A stretch of DNA of 33,601 nucleotides from contig JARIDA010000020.1 in the NCBI GenBank assembly GCA_029257065.1, positions 1-33,601 of the forward strand. The letters run 5' to 3'. Shown piece by piece: positions 25,520 through 33,540 of this stretch (its first letter is position 1; each line of letters starts with the position of its first letter). The stretch is from Tissierellaceae bacterium. GTDB taxonomy: Bacteria > Bacillota > Clostridia > Tissierellales > Tissierellaceae. The notes beneath the pieces were generated by a model. The model had not been told where the DNA came from. It made no database searches and saw only the letters and a list, made by a program, of their open reading frames with translations. A program made the position numbers and the translations under genes.

Positions 25520-26758
25520 ATGTTTATGAAAAAAATTAAATTAAAAACACCTAGAAGACTTCTATTTTTATTTATGATAATGGCTACCATATTATTAGTC
25601 TCATATGATAAAACAGTTTTAGAAAACTTTACAATAAAAACAGTTTTAGGCTTAATAATTTTAGTTTATATATCTAATTATTTATTAAATAAGATATCTT
25701 CAGGTGATAGATATATATTTTTAATAATATCTATGTTGTTTTCAATAGGATTGATAATGATATACAGAATCAATAGTTATTTAGGAACAAAACAATTAAT
25801 ATGGATTGTAGTAGGAGTAATAGCTTTTTTTATTACTTATATAATTATGAAAAAAAATAAAAATTGGGATAAATATATACTATTATATATAGTAGCTGGA
25901 TATTCATTGTTCTTTATGACTTTTTTATTTGGAAGTGCAACAAAGGGTGCAAAAAACTGGATAAATTTAGGATCCATTTCATTTCAGCCAGCAGAACTTA
26001 TAAAAATAATCTTGATCTTCATATTAGCATCATACTATTCTAAAAAAGAAAAGTATGATCAATATAAATATGCTTCATTAGGATTAATGGGAATAGTTTA
26101 TTCTTTTTTAATATTATTATTCTTACAAAGGGATTTAGGAATGGCAGTAGTTTTCTATGGTATATTTTTCTGTATTCAATATATATATGAAGATGATAGA
26201 AGGCTATTATTTCTAAATATTTTACTATTTTTATTAGGTGGACTCATAGGATATAATTTTTTTGGACATGTAAAAGTTAGAATGCAGTCTTGGATAAATC
26301 CATGGAAATATATAGAAAGACAAGGATATCAAATAACCCAATCTCTATTTGCAATAGCTGAAGGTGGCTTTTTTGGAACAGGAGTGGGTAAAGGTTATCC
26401 AGACTTTATACCTGAAGTACATACGGACTTTATATTTGCGGCCATATGTGAAGAAATGGGAACTTTAGTGGGTATAGGAATTATAATGTTGTTTTTAATA
26501 TTTGTCTATAGAGGATTTAAAATAGGAATAACACAAAAAGATAAATTTTATAGGATTTTAGCACTTGGAATAAGTATATCTTTCGGAATACAAATCTTTA
26601 TAATATTAGGGGGAGTACTAAAAATGATTCCACTTACAGGTATAACTTTACCATTTATTAGCTATGGAGGTAGCTCTATGCTAACAAGTTTTATAGCACT
26701 TGGAGTATTACAAAGAGCCTCCGAAGATATAGATGAAAATGGTGATAAAAATGGATAG
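25520..26758 (+). CDS. RodA/FtsW/SpoVE-family peptidoglycan glycosyltransferase
   Basis: SEDS polymerase that joins lipid II into glycan strands together with a class B PBP. 412 residues with about ten membrane segments. Family blocks are FGSATKGAKNWINLGSISFQPAEL, FLQRDLGMAVVFYG, VRMQSWINPWKY, FIFAAICEEMGTL and the C-terminal LPFISYGGSSML. Length and motifs are normal. SD AGGTGA lies four bases before ATG 25520. The gene overlaps the following PBP gene by eight bases, the usual pairing of a SEDS enzyme with its transpeptidase. RodA, FtsW and SpoVE cannot be separated with confidence here; a RodA-like elongation role is favoured by the FHA/PBP context. Confidence 0.93.
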   Translation: MFMKKIKLKTPRRLLFLFMIMATILLVSYDKTVLENFTIKTVLGLIILVYISNYLLNKISSGDRYIFLIISMLFSIGLIMIYRINSYLGTKQLIWIVVGVIAFFITYIIMKKNKNWDKYILLYIVAGYSLFFMTFLFGSATKGAKNWINLGSISFQPAELIKIILIFILASYYSKKEKYDQYKYASLGLMGIVYSFLILLFLQRDLGMAVVFYGIFFCIQYIYEDDRRLLFLNILLFLLGGLIGYNFFGHVKVRMQSWINPWKYIERQGYQITQSLFAIAEGGFFGTGVGKGYPDFIPEVHTDFIFAAICEEMGTLVGIGIIMLFLIFVYRGFKIGITQKDKFYRILALGISISFGIQIFIILGGVLKMIPLTGITLPFISYGGSSMLTSFIALGVLQRASEDIDENGDKNG

Positions 26759-28151
26759 GGAACCAAGGAAAATATTAGTTGTTCTGATTAGCATTATAGT
26801 ATTATTTTTAAGTTTGATTGTTTATTTAACCTGGTTTCAAATATTCCAATCTAAAGACATCAAACAAAACTCTTATAATAAGAGACTCTGGATTAATGAG
26901 GAAAAAATAATGGCAGGGACAATTTTTGATAGAAAGGATAATGTACTTGTTTACAATGAAAAAACTGAAGATAGTTCAAAGAGAATTTATAATTATGGAA
27001 ACCTATATAGCCATGTAATAGGATATAGTTATAGGGAGTACGGTAAAACAGGATTGGAACTTAAATATAACAGGGAACTTTTAGGTATAAATGAGAATTT
27101 AACTATAAATCAAATAAAAGAAATGGTTTTAGATGAAAAAAAAGGCAATTCATTAAAACTAACAATAGATCATGGTTTGCAAGAAAAATCAAGACAGTTA
27201 TTAAAAGGTAGAAAGGGTGCCATTATAAGTATGAATCCTAAAACTGGAGAAGTTTACTCAATGGTAAGTAGTCCAGATTACAATGTATCAAAATTAAGAG
27301 AAGAGTGGGGCGATATAAGTATTAGTGAAGAAAGACCTCTTCTCAATAGAGCAACTCAAGGACTATATGAGCCAGGTTCAGCATTTAAAATACTAACAGC
27401 AGCCTCAATACTAGAAAATGGAATTGATACTAGCTATAACTGTAAGGGCAGTGTAGTTATAGATGGTTATGAATTTAATGACTATAATAAGACTAAACAT
27501 GGGAAAATAGATCTTAAAGAAGCTTTAACAAAATCATGTAATACTTATTTTGTGAAAAAAGCAGATGAATTGGGTAAGGATAAATTAGGGCAAACAGCAG
27601 ATAAATTCATGATAAATAGAGAAATTCCCTTTGATTTACCAACAGAAAACTCAAGATTTAATTATAAAGAGGATTTAGAAAAAACAGAAATAGCAGCAAG
27701 TGGAATAGGACAAGGGAAGTTACTCCTAACACCCTTTAACATGACATTGATATCAGGGGCTATTGCAAATAATGGAATTATGATGGAGCCCATATTGGTT
27801 AAAGAAATCTTAGACCCTGAAGGAAAACAAATTAAAATTAATTCACCTAAAGAATTATCTATGAGTATGGATTCGAATAATGCTAATCAACTTACACAAA
27901 TGATGGTAAGTGTGGTGGAGAATGGAACAGGTAAAAATGCAAAGATAAATGGAGTATCTGTTGCAGGAAAAACTGGAACAGCAGAAAATCAATCAGGTAA
28001 AAATCATGCTTGGTTTACAGGTTTTGCCCCAGCAGAGAACCCAGAAATAGTAGTAACTGTTTTATTAGAATCTGATGGCGGATTTGGAGGAAGTGAGTCA
28101 GCACCAATAGCAAGAGAGTTAATTGACTATAGTTTAAGAAATATAAAGTAA
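26751..28151 (+). CDS. class B penicillin-binding protein (PbpA/PBP2-like transpeptidase)
   Basis: Cross-links peptide stems; partner of the SEDS protein encoded just upstream. The start is ATG 26751 with SD GGTGAT (26741-26746); a Met at 26733 would extend further into rodA. 466 residues: membrane anchor 7-30, a short pedestal region including GTIFDRKDNVLVY, then the transpeptidase domain. Active-site motifs are EPGSAFK (Ser210-x-x-Lys213), SCN in LTKSCNTYF, and KTGTAEN. No PASTA repeats. The small size is like PbpA of Actinobacteria and unlike the 600-700 residue SpoVD/FtsI forms. Overlaps rodA by eight bases. Confidence 0.93.
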   Translation: MDREPRKILVVLISIIVLFLSLIVYLTWFQIFQSKDIKQNSYNKRLWINEEKIMAGTIFDRKDNVLVYNEKTEDSSKRIYNYGNLYSHVIGYSYREYGKTGLELKYNRELLGINENLTINQIKEMVLDEKKGNSLKLTIDHGLQEKSRQLLKGRKGAIISMNPKTGEVYSMVSSPDYNVSKLREEWGDISISEERPLLNRATQGLYEPGSAFKILTAASILENGIDTSYNCKGSVVIDGYEFNDYNKTKHGKIDLKEALTKSCNTYFVKKADELGKDKLGQTADKFMINREIPFDLPTENSRFNYKEDLEKTEIAASGIGQGKLLLTPFNMTLISGAIANNGIMMEPILVKEILDPEGKQIKINSPKELSMSMDSNNANQLTQMMVSVVENGTGKNAKINGVSVAGKTGTAENQSGKNHAWFTGFAPAENPEIVVTVLLESDGGFGGSESAPIARELIDYSLRNIK

Positions 28152-28163
28152 ATAGGAGGAATT

Positions 28164-29966
28164 ATGAATAAAAAAGAAGAGTTATTGGAGAGAAATGAAA
28201 TATTAGACGAATATAAATGGGATGTGGAATCCATGTATTCAAATTTAGATGATTGGGAAAAAGATTCAATAAAATTAGAAGAATTATCAAAAGAACTTTT
28301 AAAGTTACAAGGTAGATTAAGTGAGAGTGCTGAAATACTCTATAAGGGCTTAGTTTTAAAGGATGAAGTATCTAGACTTGCTAATAAACTTTACACTTAT
28401 AGCTCTCTTAAATTAGATGAAGATACAAGAAAAGGAGAGTCTCAAGCTCTTTCAGATAGAGCATTTAGACTATATATAAAAGTTAGTGAAAAGGCTTCAT
28501 TTTTTGTACCAGAGTTATTAGAGATTAATGAGGAAAAAATAGAAGTTTTTTTGGAAGAGAAAAGAGAACTTGAAATATATGAACATTATTTAAAAGAAAT
28601 TTTAAGAAGAAAAAATCATGTACTATCATCAAGGGAAGAATCTATTATGACTAAAGTAAGTGAGATATCATCTTCTCCACAAAATGTATTTGGTATGCTA
28701 AACAATGCAGATTTAAAATTTCCAAAGATAAAAAATGAAAAGGGAATTGAAGTGGAATTAACACAAGGAAATTTCATACCATTTATGGAGTCTAAAGATA
28801 GAAGAGTTAGGAAAGACGCTTTTAAAGGCTTATATTCAACTTATAAGGGATTAGAAAATACATTTGCCTCTCTATTAGATGGAGAATTAAAGGGAAATAA
28901 GTTTCACGCTGAAATGAGAAATTATAATAATACAATGGAAGCATCCCTAGATAGAAATAATATACCTGTAAGTGTATATGATAATCTAATAAATTCAATA
29001 CATGATAATATGGATAGCATGTATGATTATATGAAAATTAGAAAGAAAGCTCTTAATTTAAAAGATCATCATATGTATGATATTTATACTCCGATAGTAG
29101 AAGATGTAGAATTTAAATTCGATTATGAAGAGGGTAAAGAGATAATAAAAAAAGCACTAAAGCCTTTAGGCAAAGAGTATCTAGATATCTTAAATGAAGG
29201 ATTTGAAACTGGCTGGGTTGATGTATATGAAAACAAAGGGAAAAGATCTGGAGGTTATTCAGGTGGGTCTTATGATTCAAAGCCATTTATACTATTAAAC
29301 TATAAGGATACATTGGACAGTGTCTCTACTTTAGCACATGAAATGGGACATTCCATCCACAGTTTTTTATCTAGAGAAAACCAACCTTTCGTATACTCGA
29401 ACTATGGTATTTTTGTAGCTGAAGTAGCTTCAACAGTTAATGAGATATTATTAATAAATTATTTAATGGAAAAATCCAAAACAAAGGATGAGAAGAAATA
29501 TCTATTAAATCACCAATTAGATAGTTTTAGAACAACAGTATATAGACAAACTATGTTTGCGGAATTTGAAAGAGATATAAATAAATATATATTGGAGGGT
29601 GGAGCATTAACAGCAGAATATTTAAATGAGAGTTATAAAGAGTTAAACAGAGTATATTATGGACCAGATATTATTATAGATGAAGATATATCCATTGAAT
29701 GGGCTAGAATACCGCATTTTTATTATGACTACTATGTATATCAATATGCAACTGGATACTCTGCAGCTGTATCAATTGTAGAAAAGATATTAAATAATGA
29801 AGATGGAATAATTGAAAATTATTTGAAGTTTTTAAAAAGTGGAAGCTCTAATTATCCTATAAATATATTAAAAGAAGTTGGAATAGATATGACAACTAGA
29901 GAACCTATTGATAAAGCTTTAGGAAAATTTACAGACTTAGTAGAAAATATGAAGGAAATGATATAA
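28164..29966 (+). CDS. pepF: oligoendopeptidase F (M3 metallopeptidase)
   Basis: Cytosolic zinc peptidase that trims oligopeptides. 600 residues, the standard PepF length. Zinc motif HEMGH (His392-His396) in TLAHEMGHSIHSFLS, third ligand region VAEVASTVNEILL, and the PepF block RSGGYSGGSYDSKPFILLNY before the zinc site. The N-terminal oligopeptidase F domain includes the block NNADLKFP. SD AGGAGG five bases before the ATG. It lies 12 bases after the PBP gene, so it may be read with the wall cluster, and a strong terminator follows. Confidence 0.95.
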   Translation: MNKKEELLERNEILDEYKWDVESMYSNLDDWEKDSIKLEELSKELLKLQGRLSESAEILYKGLVLKDEVSRLANKLYTYSSLKLDEDTRKGESQALSDRAFRLYIKVSEKASFFVPELLEINEEKIEVFLEEKRELEIYEHYLKEILRRKNHVLSSREESIMTKVSEISSSPQNVFGMLNNADLKFPKIKNEKGIEVELTQGNFIPFMESKDRRVRKDAFKGLYSTYKGLENTFASLLDGELKGNKFHAEMRNYNNTMEASLDRNNIPVSVYDNLINSIHDNMDSMYDYMKIRKKALNLKDHHMYDIYTPIVEDVEFKFDYEEGKEIIKKALKPLGKEYLDILNEGFETGWVDVYENKGKRSGGYSGGSYDSKPFILLNYKDTLDSVSTLAHEMGHSIHSFLSRENQPFVYSNYGIFVAEVASTVNEILLINYLMEKSKTKDEKKYLLNHQLDSFRTTVYRQTMFAEFERDINKYILEGGALTAEYLNESYKELNRVYYGPDIIIDEDISIEWARIPHFYYDYYVYQYATGYSAAVSIVEKILNNEDGIIENYLKFLKSGSSNYPINILKEVGIDMTTREPIDKALGKFTDLVENMKEMI

Positions 29967-30000
29967 GAAAAAGCACTTACTTAAGTAAGTACTTTTTCTT
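29965..30000. terminator. bidirectional terminator between pepF and nadK
   Basis: A near-perfect 36-base palindrome centred at 29982/29983: core ACTTACTTAAGTAAGT, one C-A mismatch, then outer AAGAAAAAG and CTTTTTCTT. It overlaps both stop codons (29966 on +, 29999 on -) and carries U-runs for both strands. Confidence 0.88.
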
Positions 30001-30817
30001 ATAAAAACTTGCCTTTTAAATGCTCCCAGTATCTACTTTTATTAAATATTATTCTATTTATTATCTTATTAGAAAAGCTTAGCTTTATGGAGTTTATATT
30101 TTTCAATAAAAGTTCATCTCCATCTACCAGTATAAGCGTTGAGTTTTTATATCTGAGAGTGGGAACCAATTTAATAACTAGATTTCCAGGAATTATGGAA
30201 CTATTAAGTAATGATCTGTAGGCTTGTGAGTTTATAGCAGCTATGGGTGTAAGCTGTAAAACATTTAAGCTAGGATAAACAACGCTACCTCCCGTAGAAA
30301 GATTATAGGCTGTACTACCTACAGGTGTAGAAACAATTAATCCATCACCTGCAAATGTCTCCAGATGATTATCGTCTATGTATACATCCAGATGGATAAC
30401 TTTGGATTCAGTGCCTTTTATGGAAATCTCATTTACCGCTGTAAGTGTATATTCTTTTTGATCAGTAAATATTTTAGCTTCAACAAGGGATATGGTATCA
30501 GTGGAATAATCATTATTTAAATATCTAAAAATAAAATCATCTATTTCTTTAGGACATATTTCTTGGAAAAATCCTAAGCTACCAGTATTTATTCCTACAA
30601 AGGGTATTTTAGGAAAGTTATTTTTTCTAACTGCTCTTAAAAAAGCTCCATCTCCTCCAATACAAATATTAAGCTCCGCATTATGATTATACTTATAAAA
30701 AGTTTGAAATCCTTTATCTATTAATTTAGATGTTAAAATTTGTGAAGTTTCTCTAGATTTAACATCATTATTAGATATTATGTTTATCATCCTGTTTTTT
30801 TTAAAAATAATTATCAC
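29999..30817 (-). CDS. nadK: NAD kinase
   Basis: Phosphorylates NAD to NADP; a cytosolic enzyme. 272 residues at most. Motifs are ICIGGDGAFLRA (GGDG), VGINTGSLGFFQE, the NE/D block TAVNEISIKG, and GDGLIVSTPVGSTAYNLSTGGSVV. Start problem: GTG 30817 lies inside the SD (AAGGTGAT, 30820-30813). The next codon at proper distance is ATT 30808. ATG 30790, which opens MINIISNN like many homologues, lacks an SD. The GTG is given as the outer boundary. It is a single gene between the pepF terminator and the 6S RNA region, transcribed towards pepF. Confidence 0.93.
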   Translation of the reverse strand: MIIIFKKNRMINIISNNDVKSRETSQILTSKLIDKGFQTFYKYNHNAELNICIGGDGAFLRAVRKNNFPKIPFVGINTGSLGFFQEICPKEIDDFIFRYLNNDYSTDTISLVEAKIFTDQKEYTLTAVNEISIKGTESKVIHLDVYIDDNHLETFAGDGLIVSTPVGSTAYNLSTGGSVVYPSLNVLQLTPIAAINSQAYRSLLNSSIIPGNLVIKLVPTLRYKNSTLILVDGDELLLKNINSIKLSFSNKIINRIIFNKSRYWEHLKGKFL

Positions 30818-30908
30818 CTTCCTAAATAAATTAAAAACTATGTGACTTACATTATATAATAAATTTTATAGAATATATAGGTAGAATACATAATAAGAAT
30901 CTTTAGGC

Positions 30909-30937
30909 TTGAAATTATTCTAAATAAGGGTTATAAT
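30909..30937 (+). promoter_or_regulatory. sigma-A promoter of the 6S RNA
   Basis: TTGAAA (30909-30914) and a perfect TATAAT (30932-30937) with a 17-base spacer. The predicted start is about 30944, just before the RNA described next. Confidence 0.75.
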
Positions 30938-30943
30938 GTAATT

Positions 30944-31177
30944 ACAAGAAAACTAAATAGTTAATAAAATATTTTCTGCAGTGTACGTTGTTTTATTATA
31001 ATTTAACCTACACAGTTGATACGGGAATCCGGAGTTCTATATCCAATGACATGCCTTAGATGGAAGTCAGAAGTTATAGACAGGATACCCACCTTTATAT
31101 AAAAGGGTCAGAATTATCTAAGACAACGACATTGCGGTTAATAAAATAAAACCATTTTAAATGGTTTTATTTTTTTA
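30944..31177 (+). ncRNA. ssrS: 6S RNA (SsrS), RNA polymerase regulator
   Basis: The gene-free interval 30818-31291 contains this RNA. Its ends pair: CTGCAGTGTACGTTGTTTT (30976-30994) with AAGACAACGACATTGCGG (31120-31137), a bulged closing stem. Inner segments match what I remember of clostridial 6S RNAs: AACCTACACAGTT, GGGAATCCGGAG, ATGACATGCC, GGAAGTCAGAAG and CCCACCTTTATATAAAAGGG; the last is equivalent to the CACCTTGAACCAAGGGTT arm of E. coli 6S. 6S RNA mimics an open promoter and binds housekeeping RNA polymerase. The consensus promoter upstream and intrinsic terminator downstream define a single-gene unit. The exact 5' end and the 3' end after processing are uncertain. An Rfam RF00013 covariance search would settle it. 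Confidence 0.85.
31148..31177 (+). terminator. intrinsic terminator of the 6S RNA
   Basis: Hairpin with arms AAAACCATTT (31148-31157) and AAATGGTTTT (31159-31168), followed by A and then eight T residues. Confidence 0.88.
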
Positions 31178-31183
31178 TCTAAT

Positions 31184-31211
31184 ATTAATTATTAATAATT
31201 AATTATTAATA
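31184..31211. repeat. 14-bp perfect tandem repeat, two copies
   Basis: ATTAATTATTAATA occurs at 31184-31197 and again at 31198-31211 with no gap. It is pure A/T and ends two bases before the -35 of the next promoter, the usual place of an UP element. Confidence 0.8.
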
Positions 31212-31213
31212 AA

Positions 31214-31243
31214 TTGATTGTATAAATTTTTATAGGGTATATT
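31214..31243 (+). promoter_or_regulatory. candidate promoter of the ytxH-ytxG pair
   Basis: TTGATT (31214-31219) and TATATT (31238-31243) with an 18-base spacer, preceded by the A/T tandem repeat. The start codon follows about 48 bases later, with SD AAAGGAGA. Confidence 0.45.
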
Positions 31244-31291
31244 AATTATAGGTGTAATTGAGAAACTAATAAATAAAAAGGAGATGTTCAT

Positions 31292-31711
31292 ATGCTAAGT
31301 GAATTTTTTAAAAACAAAAGAGAAGAACAAAAGAGAAAAGAAAGACAAGAATCAGCTAAGAAAATAGCAGCAGGTTCTGCAATAGGAGCTACAATAGGTA
31401 CCATTGCAGGAATATTATTAGCTCCTCAATCAGGAGAAGAGACAAGAAAAGATATAATTGAAAAAACAAGTGAAATTACAGAAGATGTTAAAAATGCAGT
31501 GGAAGATGGAGTAGAAGCTACAAAAGAAATGCAGGAAAAGATAGTAACAGACATAAAAGTTGTAATTGATGAATTTACAGAAAAAGTTAATAAGGAATAT
31601 GATGAAATAGTAGAGTTGGAAAATGAAATAGAAGAATGTGTTAAAGATGCAATTGAAGAAAAAATTGAAGAAGACGAATCAGATATTGAAGATAATAAAA
31701 CTAAGGAATAG
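31292..31711 (+). CDS. YtxH-domain protein
   Basis: 139 residues. A short basic N-terminus (KNKREEQKRKERQ) precedes the small hydrophobic glycine-rich segment AAGSAIGATIGTIAGILLAPQSGEETRKDI (residues about 26-55; the LLAPxSGxETR ending is diagnostic). A long acidic amphipathic helical tail, probably coiled coil, follows to the end. YtxH proteins are general-stress-associated and of unknown mechanism in B. subtilis. It lies 11 bases before a DUF948 protein, as ytxG and ytxH are neighbours in Bacillus. Confidence 0.88.
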   Translation: MLSEFFKNKREEQKRKERQESAKKIAAGSAIGATIGTIAGILLAPQSGEETRKDIIEKTSEITEDVKNAVEDGVEATKEMQEKIVTDIKVVIDEFTEKVNKEYDEIVELENEIEECVKDAIEEKIEEDESDIEDNKTKE

Positions 31712-31722
31712 GAGGGATTGAA

Positions 31723-32199
31723 TTGATGAATATCCCTATTACTATTCAAGATTTCTTCAAAATAATATTATATATACTTGGAATAGGAGCTTTAGCATAT
31801 TTAATCTTAATTTTTAAGAATATTGTAGAAATATTAAAAAGAGTAAATAAGCTAACAGAGGAAAATGAAGAAAATTTCAATACAACTATGAATGAAATTC
31901 CAAAAATAAGTAAGGGAGTTACATCAATAGTCGAGAATACGGAGAAAGCTATTGAATCTATAGTTCCTGAAGTAGATGGAATACTCCATAGTACAAATAA
32001 TATTACTGGGAAATTAGAATCTATTACTGAATTAGTAGATGGTGCTACTTATAAAGTTGCTGAGACAGTTGACTCTGTTACAAGTGATATTAGTGATACG
32101 GCGGACACTATAAAGACAAATTTAGAAAGCATTTCTGGGTATATAGCACTAATGAATGAAATATTAATTATAATAAAGAATATAATATTTAAAAAGTAA
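31723..32199 (+). CDS. DUF948 / YtxG-like membrane protein
   Basis: 158 residues from TTG 31723, seven bases after SD AGGAGG; ATG 31726, three bases later, is an equal candidate. One N-terminal membrane segment (about 10-30, IILYILGIGALAYLILIF) is followed by a long helical region with spaced Val/Ile/Thr and repeated Asp/Glu (VDGATYKVAETVDSVTSDIS), the pattern of DUF948 proteins. The role is unknown; with YtxH it may form a membrane-associated coiled-coil pair. Confidence 0.82.
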   Translation: MMNIPITIQDFFKIILYILGIGALAYLILIFKNIVEILKRVNKLTEENEENFNTTMNEIPKISKGVTSIVENTEKAIESIVPEVDGILHSTNNITGKLESITELVDGATYKVAETVDSVTSDISDTADTIKTNLESISGYIALMNEILIIIKNIIFKK

Positions 32200-32227
32200 G
32201 AGCTTGCTAGAGCAGGTTCTTATTTTT
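32198..32227 (+). terminator. intrinsic terminator after the ytxG-like gene
   Basis: Hairpin AAGAGCTTGCT (32198-32208) and AGCAGGTTCTT (32211-32221) with two G-T wobbles, then ATTTTT. It overlaps the stop codon. Confidence 0.78.
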
Positions 32228-32287
32228 CTGTTTAATGCTAAACTAATGTCTAAAAGACATTAAATAAATATTGAGAGAGGTGTTATT

Positions 32288-33178
32288 TTGAAAAAAATTA
32301 AAATTATTGAAAATCCTTCATCAGGTCGTCAATCTGTAGATAAAAGACTTGATAGAATAGTAAAGCTTTTATTGGATCAAGGATATACTATAAATAAATT
32401 TCTTACTAAAAAGAAAGATGATGCTATGAATGAAACAATAAAAACTTGTAAAGAAGATTGGGATCTTATCATAGTAAGTGGAGGAGATGGTACAGTAAAT
32501 GAGGTTGCTAAAGGTATAGTCTATGGAAAGAAAAAAATACCTGTAGCAGTATTATCTTCTGGTACAGTGAATGACTTTGCAAATCATATGAAATTACCTA
32601 AAAATCCTAATGATTTTGTAAAGATGATAAATAAGGGTTACTATATGGATGTTGACTTAGGAAAGATTAATGATAATTATTTTGTAAATGTAGCAGCTGG
32701 AGGATTATTATCAAATGTAGGCTATCAAGTCCTTCCAGAAACAAAGCTTGTATTGGGAAGATTAGCATATTATTTAGAAGGTGTTAAAGAGATAACCAGA
32801 GAAGGCTTTGATTCAATAAGATTAGATATTAAAAGTGATGAGTTTACAGGAACTGAAGATATATTGTTATTTTTGATTTCTAATAGTAGTTCAGTTGGAG
32901 GCTTTAAAAATATTGCTCCAAAGGCAAATGTGTCAGATGGTTATCTAGATGCTGTGTTAATTAAAAAATCTGGTTTGCCTGATATAGCTAATATTATAGT
33001 GAGTATATTCACTGGGGATCATATAAATCATCCAAATGTAATCTATTTTAAGTCAAAATCCATAGAAATTTCTAGTACTGAGGATGTACCCATAGATATA
33101 GATGGTGAATATGGTGGAAAATTACCAACGAAATTTGAAATAAAGAATAAGGCTTTTAGACTTTTAACACCAGAATAA
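32288..33178 (+). CDS. diacylglycerol/lipid kinase family protein (DagK/YegS/BmrU type)
   Basis: Phosphorylates diacylglycerol or a related membrane lipid. 296 residues from TTG 32288, behind the SD GAGAGGTG. The N-terminal nucleotide-binding domain has IENPSSGRQ, the signature VSGGDGTVNEVAKG (Gly65-Gly66-Asp67-Gly68-Thr69) and VLSSGTVNDFANHM, where the usual form is P-x-G-T-x-N-D-F. The C-terminal beta domain includes NVAAGGLLSNVGY and ends in IDIDGEYGGKLPTKFEI, the conserved DGE block. All key residues are present. It stands alone behind a terminator and ahead of the predicted stable-RNA promoters. DgkB and lipid exporter-linked forms cannot be told apart. Confidence 0.92.
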   Translation: MKKIKIIENPSSGRQSVDKRLDRIVKLLLDQGYTINKFLTKKKDDAMNETIKTCKEDWDLIIVSGGDGTVNEVAKGIVYGKKKIPVAVLSSGTVNDFANHMKLPKNPNDFVKMINKGYYMDVDLGKINDNYFVNVAAGGLLSNVGYQVLPETKLVLGRLAYYLEGVKEITREGFDSIRLDIKSDEFTGTEDILLFLISNSSSVGGFKNIAPKANVSDGYLDAVLIKKSGLPDIANIIVSIFTGDHINHPNVIYFKSKSIEISSTEDVPIDIDGEYGGKLPTKFEIKNKAFRLLTPE

Positions 33179-33314
33179 TATTATTGGAAATTGAATGGAA
33201 TTTTAAGTTGTTATATTTATTATTATAAGATCATTAATTAGCCCTATATATAATGTAGGGAAAAGGGAAAATAAAAAAGCATTGAAATAAGCAAAAAATA
33301 AAACTTAAAAAGCA
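33179..33314. other. gene-free spacer downstream of the lipid kinase
   Basis: No open frame of note. CCCTA (33242-33246) and TAGGG (33256-33260) can form a weak hairpin but have no T-run. AAAAAGCATTGA occurs at 33274-33285 and 33307-33318, exactly 33 bases apart; the second copy forms the -35 of P1, so the first may be a decayed promoter copy. Confidence 0.6.
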
Positions 33315-33343
33315 TTGACTTTTTATTTTTTAAATGTTAATAT
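33315..33343 (+). promoter_or_regulatory. promoter P1 of the downstream (probably rRNA) operon
   Basis: TTGACT (33315-33320), 17 bases, TAATAT (33338-33343). First of three strong promoters in tandem. Confidence 0.7.
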
Positions 33344-33408
33344 ATAAAAGGTCAGTGAGAGAGAAATAGAGCAGCAAAAAAGAATTATAAAAAAGCTCTC
33401 ATAAATAT

Positions 33409-33437
33409 TTGACAAAGCAAAACAAATATAGTATTAT
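33409..33437 (+). promoter_or_regulatory. promoter P2 of the downstream operon
   Basis: Perfect TTGACA (33409-33414), 17 bases, TATTAT (33432-33437). The predicted start near 33444 is followed by the hairpin GGTTG-GATAA-CAACC (33448-33462). Confidence 0.82.
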
Positions 33438-33511
33438 GTTTAAGCAAGGTTGGATAACAACCGGCAAGCAAAACAACTAAATAAGAGTCAAAAAGAATTA
33501 CAAAATACTTC

Positions 33512-33540
33512 TTGACAAAACTAATTAGCTGTTATATACT
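33512..33540 (+). promoter_or_regulatory. promoter P3 of the downstream operon
   Basis: Perfect TTGACA (33512-33517), 17 bases, TATACT (33535-33540). The predicted start near 33547 is followed by the hairpin GTCG-CTCAAAA-CGAC (33548-33562). Three such promoters with no open frame after them suggest a stable RNA operon beyond base 33601. Confidence 0.82.

Noticed and set aside
31426-31749. Minus-strand Ser-rich frame opposite the ytxH-like gene
   Set aside because: Ser/Phe-rich translation is the expected antisense of an acidic Glu/Asp-rich coil; no SD.
33242-33260. Hairpin CCCTA/TAGGG as terminator of the lipid kinase gene
   Set aside because: A five-bp stem followed by AAAAGGG with no T-run; not an intrinsic terminator by sequence.
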